From Rhodospirillales bacterium (GTDB taxonomy: Bacteria > Pseudomonadota > Alphaproteobacteria > ATCC43930 > CGMCC-115725): 5,583 bases of DNA. The position numbers were made by a program, and so were the translations under genes. Shown here piece after piece: positions 1-5,583 of the stretch. The number at the start of each line of letters is the position of its first letter. Position 1 is the stretch's first letter. The notes beneath the pieces were generated by a model, which saw only the letters and a program-made list of their open reading frames with translations, was not told where the DNA came from and ran no database searches. The DNA is taken from NCBI GenBank assembly GCA_015654725.1, contig JAATGI010000339.1, forward strand, positions 1-5,583, read 5' to 3'.

Positions 1-537
1 ACAGCGGGCGCCGGTGGCGTCGGCTCGGCCACAATCCAGCTCGCCAAGCATTGGGGCGCCACGGTGATCGCGGCGGCGGGCGGCGCCGACAAGGCCGCGA
101 TCTGCCGCCAACTCGGCGCCGATCATGTCGTCGATTACCGCGCCGAGAAACTGGTCGAGGCGCTGCGTCGCTTGGCGCCCGATGGCATCGATGTCGCGGT
201 CGATTCGGTGGGCGGCCCGACCGCGATCGATTGCCTGCGTTGTCTCGCCTGGGGCGGGCGATTGGTGATTGTCGGTTTCGCCGGCGGCGCCATCGCGGAA
301 TTGCCGTCGAACCGGCTGCTCTTGAGAAACGCGTCGGCGCTCGGGGTCTATTGGGGCGAAACCAAGAAGCATGATCCGGCGTTGGCGCAGAGCGTCTTCG
401 CCGAACTGTTCGATCTCTATCGCGCCCGCGCGTTTCGCCCGCTGGTGCGCGATGTATTTCCCTTCGCCGAAGCGCCGGCCGCCCTCGCCGCCCTCGCCTC
501 GCGCAAAAGCGTCGGCAAGGTGGTGATCGAGAGCTAG
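1..537 (+). CDS. MDR-family NADPH:quinone oxidoreductase / zinc-binding dehydrogenase-like protein (3' part, 5' end outside window)
   Basis: The reading frame is open from base 1, giving 178 residues that end at a TAG stop (535-537). The first visible residues, AGAGGVGSATIQLAK, are the glycine-rich nucleotide-binding turn of the Rossmann domain in medium-chain dehydrogenases/quinone oxidoreductases. They are followed by the family's usual LGADHVVDYR and VDSVGG segments and a C-terminal end of the form FAEAPAALAALASRKSVGKVVI. Members are about 320-340 residues, so roughly half, the N-terminal catalytic domain, is missing to the left. The family reduces quinones, enones or enoyl thioesters with NADPH in the cytoplasm. 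The substrate here cannot be told, and zinc ligands would lie in the missing half. The gene converges on the monooxygenase gene and their stop codons overlap. Confident of the family, not of the specific reaction. Confidence 0.9.
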   Translation, partial: TAGAGGVGSATIQLAKHWGATVIAAAGGADKAAICRQLGADHVVDYRAEKLVEALRRLAPDGIDVAVDSVGGPTAIDCLRCLAWGGRLVIVGFAGGAIAELPSNRLLLRNASALGVYWGETKKHDPALAQSVFAELFDLYRARAFRPLVRDVFPFAEAPAALAALASRKSVGKVVIES

Positions 538-1820
538 GTGCCCTTTGGATTTTCCAGCGGCACTTGCGACGCTTCAAGCACGCGGCGCCGAGCCGCGTCC
601 TGCTCGGGCGTAAGTTGCGCCGCCGCCGCGACCTGGCGGCCGAGTGCGACAAAGCTCGGAATGTCCGCCTCGGCGAGCGGCGTCATCCTGGTCTTCCGCG
701 CCATCGCGGCTTCGATGAAGGGTGCCAATTCTTCTTGCTTGCGCTTGGCCCGCGCTTCCTCGCGATCGTCGAATTCGGGCAGCACGTCCCGCGCGAACAA
801 TTCGAGCGATTGGCAGATATGGTCGTGCCGGTTCTTGCCGCCTTGTTGGATGAAGGCGACCTGATCGACGCCGGAATCCTCGAAGCTTTTGAGGTGATCG
901 CGCAGTTGCCGGGGCGTGCCGATACCGCGCCCGGCGCCTGCGGATGGCAACGCCGCGCGCGCTTTTTCGTAATTCGCCCAGATGTCGGTGCGCGCCGGCT
1001 TGTGCTCGCCGAAAATATAATGATGCGCCAACGCGTAGCCGAAGAATTTGAAACCGTCCTCGCCGCGCCGCCGCGCCTCGGCCTCGTCGGGGTGGACCGA
1101 AAATCCCGTCACCATGGCGATGCTGGCGTTGACGGCATGGCCGATCGGCACGCATTCGGTCTTGATGATGCGATAGTAATCCTCGACCCATTGCTTCGCC
1201 TCGGCCGGATCGACGAAGGCGAAGGTGAGCGCGCCGATGCCGAGGCGCGCGGCGAGCTTGATGGTCTCGCGGTTGGAGCATGCGACCCATACCGGCGGAT
1301 GCGGCTTTTGCAGCGGCTTCGGCACCACGTTCCGGCACGGCATCGAGAAATATTTACCCTCGAAGCCCGGATAGGGCGCCATCACCATTATGTTGAGACA
1401 TTGTTCCAGCGCCTCTTGCCAGGCCGCGCGCTTGTCGCCGACGCCGACGCCATAGCCGCCGAGTTCCAGGATCGAGGCGGATTCGCCGGTGCCGAACTCG
1501 ACCCGCCCGTCCGAGACGAGATCGAGCGCCGCGATGCGCTCGGCGACGCGGGCGGGATGGTTGTAGCCGGGCGGCATCAACACGATGCCGTGGCCGAGCC
1601 GGATGTGCTTGGTGCGTTGCGAGCAGGCGGCGAGAAACACTTCCGGTGCCGAAGAATGCGAATATTCCTCGAGGAAATGGTGCTCGACTTCCCACGCATA
1701 ATCGATGCCGACGCGGTCGGCCAATTCCACCTGGTCAAGCGCCTCCTTGTAGATGCGGTGCTCGGCGTCATTGTCCCAGGGACGCGGAATCTGGTGCTCG
1801 TAGAAAATGCCGAATTTCAT
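534..1820 (-). CDS. LLM-class (luciferase-like) flavin-dependent monooxygenase
   Basis: This gene encodes 428 residues with the bacterial luciferase-like TIM-barrel signature. The N-terminal strand is MKFGIFYEHQ; VEHHF lies at residues 45-49, followed by SSAPEVFLAACSQRTKHIRLG (56-76), then the PGYNHPARVAERIAALD region (84-100) and GRVEFGTGES (105-114). Such enzymes use reduced FMN, usually supplied by a separate reductase, and O2 to oxidise aldehydes, ketones, terpenes or other small organics in the cytoplasm. The substrate is not predictable here. The protein is longer than many family members (about 330-370 residues) because of a charged, probably helical C-terminal tail from about residue 343. 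The ATG start is supported by an AGGAG ribosome site 8 bases upstream and by the family-typical N-terminus. It is the second gene of an operon with the SDR, and its start overlaps the SDR stop (ATGA). No flavin reductase gene is visible. Confidence 0.93.
   Translation of the reverse strand: MKFGIFYEHQIPRPWDNDAEHRIYKEALDQVELADRVGIDYAWEVEHHFLEEYSHSSAPEVFLAACSQRTKHIRLGHGIVLMPPGYNHPARVAERIAALDLVSDGRVEFGTGESASILELGGYGVGVGDKRAAWQEALEQCLNIMVMAPYPGFEGKYFSMPCRNVVPKPLQKPHPPVWVACSNRETIKLAARLGIGALTFAFVDPAEAKQWVEDYYRIIKTECVPIGHAVNASIAMVTGFSVHPDEAEARRRGEDGFKFFGYALAHHYIFGEHKPARTDIWANYEKARAALPSAGAGRGIGTPRQLRDHLKSFEDSGVDQVAFIQQGGKNRHDHICQSLELFARDVLPEFDDREEARAKRKQEELAPFIEAAMARKTRMTPLAEADIPSFVALGRQVAAAAQLTPEQDAARRRVLEASQVPLENPKGT
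538..563. terminator. Imperfect hairpin just after the convergent stop codons (weak terminator candidate)
   Basis: GTGCC (538-542) can pair with GGCAC (559-563), and inside this TGGA (546-549) pairs with TCCA (553-556) around a TTT loop. A small internal loop (543-545 against 557-558) separates the two stems. It begins directly after the stop codon of the quinone oxidoreductase gene and sits inside the last codons of the opposing monooxygenase gene. No U-tract follows on the + strand, so this is not a canonical intrinsic terminator. It could be a 3'-end stabilising structure or chance. Confidence 0.25.
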
Positions 1821-2659
1821 CGCGCCTTCTCCTGCGGCGCGGCGCCGAGCTGGCGATAGGCGGCGAGGATTTTATCGAACCGCCGTTCGAGCGGCGGGCG
1901 CATATGGGGATGGGTGAAGATATAAAGTTCGTTCTCGCGCACCGCCTTTAAGACCAGCGACGCGACCGCGCTTGGCTCCATGCCGGTCTTAACCAGTTCG
2001 GCGATGCGGTCGGCCAAGGGACCGAGCTCGCGGGTCGGCGGCGGGCCATAGTCCTTGGGCCAATTGCGCGCGCTTTCGAGAATGCGGGTATTGACCCAGC
2101 CGGGGCACAGCACGCTGGCGCCGATGCCGTGCGGCGCCAATTCCATCGCCAGCGCCTCGGTGATACCCACGACGGCGAATTTGGTCGCGGTGTAGGCGCC
2201 GAATCCGGTTCCCGGCAGAAACGCCGCCATCGAGGCGGTGTTGACGAAATGCCCGCCTTCGCCATGCGCCTTGAGATGCGGCAGGAAGGCGCGCACGCCA
2301 TGCACCACGCCCATCAGATTGACATCGATCACCCAGCGCCACGCGGTGAGCGAAATATCGTCGATGCCGCCGGAGCCGCCGACCCCGGCATTGTTGCAGA
2401 CGATATGGACCTTGCCGAAGGCGGCGACGGTTGCCTGCGCCGCGCTCTCGACCGATTCGTAGTCCGTGACGTCGCAGACCACGCCGCGCACCGTCGGGTG
2501 CGTCGGATAGAGCCGCGCCACAGCGTCATGCAGCGTGTTCGCTTCGATATCGGCGAGCATGACGTTGGCGCCGGCCTCGGCGAAGGCCCGGCCCATCGCC
2601 GAGCCGATGCCGCCGGCCCCGCCGGTGACGAAAGCCGTCTTTCCCGCCAAATCGCGCAT
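1817..2659 (-). CDS. SDR-family NAD(P)-dependent oxidoreductase
   Basis: This is a 280-residue classical short-chain dehydrogenase/reductase with every family motif present: the cofactor turn TGGAGGIG (12-19), NNAG (89-92), and the catalytic tetrad Asn114, Ser143, Tyr156 and Lys160 (YTATK), followed by PGWVNT. Asp37 at the end of the second strand (LADIE) usually indicates NAD(H) over NADP(H) preference; that is an inference. Family enzymes interconvert hydroxyl and keto groups in the cytoplasm. The substrate is unknown. The C-terminal part (about 190-280) is longer than in a minimal 250-residue SDR and resembles SDRs that act on larger hydrophobic substrates. It is the first gene of a two-gene operon, with its TGA stop inside the ATGA start overlap of the monooxygenase. 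The start is supported by a GGGGAGG site 7 bases upstream. It is divergent from the serine hydrolase gene. Confidence 0.95.
   Translation of the reverse strand: MRDLAGKTAFVTGGAGGIGSAMGRAFAEAGANVMLADIEANTLHDAVARLYPTHPTVRGVVCDVTDYESVESAAQATVAAFGKVHIVCNNAGVGGSGGIDDISLTAWRWVIDVNLMGVVHGVRAFLPHLKAHGEGGHFVNTASMAAFLPGTGFGAYTATKFAVVGITEALAMELAPHGIGASVLCPGWVNTRILESARNWPKDYGPPPTRELGPLADRIAELVKTGMEPSAVASLVLKAVRENELYIFTHPHMRPPLERRFDKILAAYRQLGAAPQEKAR
1829..1833 (-). promoter_or_regulatory. Ribosome binding site of the LLM monooxygenase gene
   Basis: On the minus strand AGGAG lies 8 bases before the ATG at 1820-1818, inside the last codons of the SDR gene. It fixes the monooxygenase start and, with the ATGA overlap, suggests translational coupling between the two genes. 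Confidence 0.7.
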
Positions 2660-2660
2660 G
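2649..2660 (+). repeat. 12-bp direct repeat, copy 1 (covers SDR start codon)
   Basis: The sequence AAATCGCGCATG occurs here and again at 2699-2710, exactly 50 bp later. In this copy the CAT inside it is the minus-strand ATG start codon of the SDR gene, so the repeat also encodes the first residues, MRD. It may be chance, a small duplication or a shared control element. Confidence 0.6.
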
Positions 2661-2666
2661 GTATAG

Positions 2667-2673
2667 CCTCCCC
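2667..2673 (-). promoter_or_regulatory. Ribosome binding site of the SDR gene
   Basis: Read on the minus strand this is GGGGAGG, 7 bases before the ATG at 2659-2657. It is a strong Shine-Dalgarno match and confirms the start of the SDR operon. Confidence 0.75.
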
Positions 2674-2694
2674 TTGTCGTTGCCCGTATCTTAC

Positions 2695-2700
2695 GAGGAA
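2695..2700 (+). promoter_or_regulatory. Ribosome binding site of the serine hydrolase gene
   Basis: GAGGAA ends 7 bases before the ATG at 2708. It decides the start of the hydrolase: the frame stays open far upstream to about 2129, but that stretch is antisense to the SDR gene and has no family similarity that I can see. Confidence 0.75.
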
Positions 2701-2710
2701 ATCGCGCATG
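2699..2710 (+). repeat. 12-bp direct repeat, copy 2 (covers hydrolase start codon)
   Basis: This is the second copy of AAATCGCGCATG, the first being at 2649-2660. Here the final ATG is the plus-strand start codon of the serine hydrolase, so the two copies overlay the start codons of both divergent genes, on opposite strands. Confidence 0.6.
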
Positions 2711-3928
2711 AGTCAGATGGTCGAAGCCAAGCCCGAGGAAGTCGGCTTGTCGAGCGCGCGGCTGGCGCGCATCCGCCCCTGGATGGAGCGTTATGTCGCG
2801 GAAAAGAAACTGCCGGGCATGCTCGTTCTAGTGGCGCGGCGCGGGCGGGTGGTGTTTTGCGATACCCACGGCCAGCGCGATGTCGAGGCCAATGAGCCGG
2901 TGAGCGAAGACACCATTTTCCGCATCTATTCGATGACCAAGCCGATCACCGCGACCGCGATCATGATGCTGTATGAGGAAGGGCGGTTTCAGCTCGACGA
3001 ACCGATTTGGCACTTCCTGCCGATGTTCAAGGAGATGCGGGTTTATGCCGGCGGCAGTGCGCAGAAATACGACACCGTACCCGCTAAAAGCCCGATCACC
3101 TTCAAGCAACTGCTCACCCATACATCGGGCCTGAGCTATGGCTTCACCGGCTCGCCGGTGAGCCCGATCTACGAAGCGGCCAAGCTCGATTTTCAAACCG
3201 AGGACGCGACGCTGCCCCAGATGATGGAGCGGCTGGCGAAATTGCCGCTGCTGGCGCAGCCGGGAACCGAATGGAATTACAGCGTCTCGACCGATGTGTT
3301 GGGCGCGCTGGTCGAGACCATTTCCGGGGTACCCTTCGACCGTTTTCTCCGGGAACGGATTTTCGATCCGCTCGGCCTGCGCGACACGGATTTTTACGTG
3401 TATCAAGGGCAGCGGCATCGCTTCGCCGCCAATTACGAAAAGGGCAAGGAAGGCGGCATGAAGCTCGTCGATCCGCCCGCGACCAGCCCTTATCTCAAGC
3501 CGCGAAAACTATGCTCGGGTGGCGGCGGGCTGGTCTCGACCGCGCCGGATTATTTGCGCTTCGCGCGGATGCTCGAACGCAAGGGCGCGCTTGACGGCGT
3601 CCGCATCCTGGGCCGCAAGACGGTCGAATACATGACAATGAATCATTTGGGCGGCGACCTGGCGTCGATGGGCACGCCGCGATTCAGCGAAACCTCCTAT
3701 GCGGGGATCGGCTTCGGCCTCGGCGTTTCCGTGGTGCTCGATCCGGCCAAGGCGGAGGTCGTGACCTCGCCCGGCGTCTTTGCCTGGGGTGGCGCCGCCA
3801 GCACGGAGTTCTGGATCGACCCGAAAGAGGAACTGGTCGTCATTCAGTTGACGCAGCTGTTGCCGTCTTCGTCTTATCCGATCCGGCGCGAAATGCGCGC
3901 GCTGGTCTATCAGGCGTTGGTCGATTGA
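2708..3928 (+). CDS. Beta-lactamase-fold serine hydrolase (class C / family VIII esterase type)
   Basis: The product is 406 residues with the beta-lactamase/transpeptidase-like fold. The nucleophile motif is SMTK (Ser75, Lys78). The catalytic Tyr191 lies in WNYSV, corresponding to the YxN/YxS motif. HTSGL (138-142) and FAWGGAAST (358-366, in the place of the KTG box) complete the set. This pattern is typical of EstB-like family VIII carboxylesterases and other class C-related hydrolases rather than of true resistance beta-lactamases. The N-terminus (MSQMVEAKPEEVGLSS) has no signal peptide, so the protein is probably cytoplasmic, unlike periplasmic AmpC enzymes. The likely role is hydrolysis of an ester or lactone; the substrate is unknown. 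The start is fixed by GAGGAA at 2695. It is divergent from the SDR/monooxygenase operon, and its 3' end converges on the ABC permease gene with an 18-base gap. Confidence 0.93.
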   Translation: MSQMVEAKPEEVGLSSARLARIRPWMERYVAEKKLPGMLVLVARRGRVVFCDTHGQRDVEANEPVSEDTIFRIYSMTKPITATAIMMLYEEGRFQLDEPIWHFLPMFKEMRVYAGGSAQKYDTVPAKSPITFKQLLTHTSGLSYGFTGSPVSPIYEAAKLDFQTEDATLPQMMERLAKLPLLAQPGTEWNYSVSTDVLGALVETISGVPFDRFLRERIFDPLGLRDTDFYVYQGQRHRFAANYEKGKEGGMKLVDPPATSPYLKPRKLCSGGGGLVSTAPDYLRFARMLERKGALDGVRILGRKTVEYMTMNHLGGDLASMGTPRFSETSYAGIGFGLGVSVVLDPAKAEVVTSPGVFAWGGAASTEFWIDPKEELVVIQLTQLLPSSSYPIRREMRALVYQALVD

Positions 3929-3932
3929 CATT

Positions 3933-3955
3933 GCGCTGATCTTCGATCAATGCGC
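3933..3955. terminator. Hairpin between convergent hydrolase and permease genes (possible bidirectional terminator)
   Basis: TGATC (3937-3941) pairs perfectly with GATCA (3945-3949) around a TTC loop. GCGC (3933-3936) can extend the stem with GCGC (3952-3955) if the AT at 3950-3951 bulges out. It occupies the 18-base gap and runs over the permease stop codon, where a shared terminator would be expected. Neither strand has a following U-tract, so termination is a guess from position and dyad only. Confidence 0.35.
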
Positions 3956-4696
3956 GGTGGACTGATACCGCGTGACACGGCGCTGGATACGCTCGAAGCC
4001 TTGGTCGGTCGCGATCGCGAATAGCGCGACCGCGATCCCGCCTTGTAAGACGTAAGACAGTTTGCCGGCGACCAGCCCGTCGATGATCGGCGTGCCGAGG
4101 GTGTCGGCGCCGATGGTCGAGCCGAGCGTCGCGGTGCCGATATTGATAATAACCGAAATGCGGATGCCGGCGAGAATTACGGGCAAGGCGAGCGGCAGCT
4201 CGATTCGGGCCAGGCGTTGCAAGGGCGACAGGCCCATGCCCTCGGCCGCCTCACGTGCCGCCGTCGGCACCGCCTCGATCCCCGCGACGGTATTGGCGAG
4301 GATCGGCAACAAGCCGTACAGCGCCAACGCGATGAACGTCGGCAGGAAACCATAACCCAAGGCCGGCACCGCGACCGCCAGCACCGCCACCGGCGGGAAG
4401 GTCTGGCCGATAGTGGCGAGCGTATCGGCGATGGCGCGAAACTCGCGGCCCGCTTGCCGCGTGACGAAAATGCCGGCGCCGACGCCGACGATAATGGCGG
4501 CTGCGCTCGCCGCCATCACCACCAGCGCATGCCAGAAAAACAAATCCAGCAATGAGTCGCCGCGATAGACCGGCGGCTCGATCGCCGGAAAGAGCCAACG
4601 ATAGACGGGCGCCAGCGACGGCGTCGCGACCAACCAGAGCAGCAGGAAGGCGAGCAGCCAATAAAAGGGTTGGCGAAGGGCGCGCCGCGCGGTCAC
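3947..4696 (-). CDS. ABC transporter permease, quaternary-amine/osmoprotectant type (OpuB/OpuC/YehW-like)
   Basis: This is a 249-residue inner-membrane permease with about six hydrophobic segments (roughly 13-36, 54-78, 99-116, 117-140, 169-190 and 215-230). The cytoplasmic EAA coupling loop is EAAEGMGLSPLQRLARIELP (149-168), which docks on the ATPase. The segments IGQTFPPVAVLAVAVPALGYG and LPILANTVAGIEAVP are characteristic of the glycine betaine/choline/osmoprotectant family. The start is GTG (4696-4694), overlapping the ATPase TGA stop as GTGA, with AAGGA 9 bases upstream. The next internal methionine is residue 61, which would remove the first membrane segment, so GTG is preferred. It is the last gene of its operon. 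The substrate (betaine, choline or another compound) is not determined by the sequence. Confidence 0.92.
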   Translation of the reverse strand: MTARRALRQPFYWLLAFLLLWLVATPSLAPVYRWLFPAIEPPVYRGDSLLDLFFWHALVVMAASAAAIIVGVGAGIFVTRQAGREFRAIADTLATIGQTFPPVAVLAVAVPALGYGFLPTFIALALYGLLPILANTVAGIEAVPTAAREAAEGMGLSPLQRLARIELPLALPVILAGIRISVIINIGTATLGSTIGADTLGTPIIDGLVAGKLSYVLQGGIAVALFAIATDQGFERIQRRVTRYQSTAH

Positions 4697-5583
4697 GCGA
4701 GCAAATCCTTAAGCGCGATCGAGCCGGCGATGCCGCCATCGACGCCACGCACCGGCAAACGGTCGGCATGGCGCGCGATCATCAGCGACAAGGCGTCGCG
4801 CAGGTTCATATCCGGATCGATGGCCGCGCCGGTGCCGCCGCTGTCGCCGCGCATGCGCTCTGCCACCCGCGACAAAGAGAGCCGCCGCAAGCCGAGCTCG
4901 GATTGGCCGATGAATTCCGCGACGAAAGCGGAGGCCGGCCGTTCCAGAATTTCGAGTGGCGCGGCGAATTGAACAAGCCGGCCGGCTTCGAGAATCGCCA
5001 CGCGATCGGCGAGCTTCAGCGCCTCGTCGATGTCGTGGGTCACGAACAGGATGGTCTTGCCGGTGCTGCGGTGGATCGACGCCAATTCCTGTTGCAGCGC
5101 CGCCCGCGTGATCGGGTCGAGCGCGCCGAACGGTTCGTCCATCAGCAAGATCTTCGGATCGGCGGCGAGAGCGCGGGCGACGCCGACGCGCTGCTGCTGG
5201 CCGCCCGAAAGCTGACGCGGATATTTCCTCGCCTCGCCGGGATCGAGCCGCAGCAGCGCGACGAGTTCGGCGACGCGATCGCGAATGCGGGCCTCGGGCC
5301 ATTTCAGCAGGCGCGGCACCGTCGCGATATTGTCGGCGACTGTCCAATGCGGAAACAGCCCGATCGATTGGATGACATAGCCGATGGAGCGGCGCAGATT
5401 TTCGGGCGCCAGCGCCGAGATGTCCTTGCCGTCGATGCGGATCGAACCGGCGCTCGGCTCGATCAGCCGGTTGATCATTTTGAGGGTCGTCGATTTGCCT
5501 GAGCCGGACGGCCCCACCAGCGCGCAGAATTGACCGGCGCCGACCGCGAAGGAGACATCGTCGACGATACGGCGATTGCCTTC
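4693..5583 (-). CDS. ABC transporter ATP-binding protein, betaine/proline/choline (OpuCA/YehX-like) family (5' end outside window)
   Basis: 296 residues are visible, and the N-terminus lies beyond the right edge. All nucleotide-binding motifs are present, in visible-residue numbering: Walker A GPSGSGKST (24-32), Q-loop Gln72 in IGYVIQSIGLFPHWTV, signature LSGGQQQR (125-132), Walker B ILLMDEP (145-151), D-loop Asp156 and switch His183 (VTHD). The IGYVIQxIGLFPH stretch is typical of the OpuCA/ProV branch. After the ATPase domain comes a short tail ending in a CBS-like segment (about 256-296: MNLRDALSLMIARHADRLPV, then a GSIALKDLLA end). This is only about one CBS repeat, where OpuCA-type subunits usually carry two, so the protein is nearer in length to YehX. 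It energises uptake together with the permease encoded directly downstream (4-base GTGA overlap). The first visible residues (EGNRRIVDDVSF) suggest only 15-25 residues are missing. Confidence 0.93.
   Translation of the reverse strand, partial: EGNRRIVDDVSFAVGAGQFCALVGPSGSGKSTTLKMINRLIEPSAGSIRIDGKDISALAPENLRRSIGYVIQSIGLFPHWTVADNIATVPRLLKWPEARIRDRVAELVALLRLDPGEARKYPRQLSGGQQQRVGVARALAADPKILLMDEPFGALDPITRAALQQELASIHRSTGKTILFVTHDIDEALKLADRVAILEAGRLVQFAAPLEILERPASAFVAEFIGQSELGLRRLSLSRVAERMRGDSGGTGAAIDPDMNLRDALSLMIARHADRLPVRGVDGGIAGSIALKDLLA
4706..4710 (-). promoter_or_regulatory. Ribosome binding site of the permease gene
   Basis: AAGGA on the minus strand lies 9 bases before the GTG start codon, inside the last codons of the ATP-binding subunit gene. 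It supports the GTG start and translational coupling through the GTGA overlap. Confidence 0.65.

Larger units (their letters stand above)
2660..2707. promoter_or_regulatory. Divergent intergenic region between SDR operon and serine hydrolase
   Basis: These 48 bases separate two divergent start codons and contain both ribosome binding sites. Any promoters serving the two units must lie here or reach into the opposite gene, so transcription of the two could interfere or be co-controlled. I found no convincing -35/-10 pair on either strand. A short inverted repeat, CGTA-TCT-TACG (2685-2695), is the only dyad seen and is too short to call an operator. Confidence 0.5.

Noticed and set aside
564..1859. 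A long + strand open frame (431 codons) lying opposite almost the whole monooxygenase gene
   Set aside because: It is a shadow of the GC-rich codon pattern of the monooxygenase. Its translation is rich in Arg, His, Asp and Ala with no recognisable fold or motif, while the opposite strand has full family motifs and a ribosome site.
2674..2692. TTGTCG and TATCTT as a possible promoter for the hydrolase gene
   Set aside because: The two boxes are only 7 bases apart, far from the roughly 17 needed, and the second is a poor -10 match.
2685..2695. CGTA-TCT-TACG dyad as an operator or hairpin
   Set aside because: Four-base arms around a 3-base centre are expected by chance. It is mentioned only as part of the intergenic region.
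2129..2707. In-frame upstream extension of the serine hydrolase by 193 codons
   Set aside because: The stretch is antisense to the SDR gene and low in recognisable content. The hydrolase N-terminus and a good ribosome site at 2695-2700 place the start at 2708.
4552..5502. A 316-codon + strand open frame opposite the ABC ATP-binding gene
   Set aside because: It is complementary to a gene with complete Walker A, signature and Walker B motifs. Its own translation is Arg/Asp/Gln-rich and resembles nothing, so it is a GC-rich shadow.

Overview
The window looks like ordinary, gene-dense chromosome from a GC-rich bacterium. Strong G/C preference at third codon positions, alanine- and arginine-rich proteins and the gene families present suggest an alphaproteobacterium of the Rhodospirillales/Hyphomicrobiales type. 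That is an inference from style and content; there is no rRNA or other marker gene to fix the taxon. Only about 66 bases (48 + 18) lie outside protein-coding genes. I see no tRNA, rRNA, CRISPR array, insertion sequence, phage gene or sign of recent transfer.

Layout. (1) Positions 1-537 (+) hold the 3' end of a medium-chain (MDR) NADPH:quinone oxidoreductase-like gene. (2) Its stop codon overlaps, tail to tail, that of a luciferase-like (LLM) flavin-dependent monooxygenase at 534-1820 (-). (3) That gene is the second of a two-gene operon led by a short-chain dehydrogenase/reductase (SDR) at 1817-2659 (-), with an ATGA stop/start overlap. (4) Across a 48-bp divergent intergenic region a beta-lactamase-fold serine hydrolase (family VIII esterase type) runs at 2708-3928 (+). 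(5) Eighteen bases after its stop, converging on it, is the end of an ABC transporter operon of the quaternary-amine/osmoprotectant (OpuC/YehX-YehW-like) class: a permease at 3947-4696 (-), preceded by an ATP-binding subunit at 4693-5583 (-) that runs off the right edge. These two overlap by a GTGA stop/start junction.

How the genes may work together. The three oxidoreductases and the esterase-like hydrolase look like a small catabolic neighbourhood for an unidentified hydrophobic substrate. One testable reading is alcohol to ketone (SDR), oxygen insertion by the flavin monooxygenase, then ester or lactone cleavage (hydrolase), with the MDR enzyme reducing an enone or quinone. No substrate can be read from the sequence. 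The transporter is a separate transcription unit and is probably unrelated. Its substrate-binding protein is not in the window.

I found no clearly novel system. The most notable points are the monooxygenase/SDR/esterase grouping, a 12-bp direct repeat that overlays both divergent start codons exactly 50 bp apart, and a CTAG tetranucleotide that supplies the stop codons of two convergent genes.
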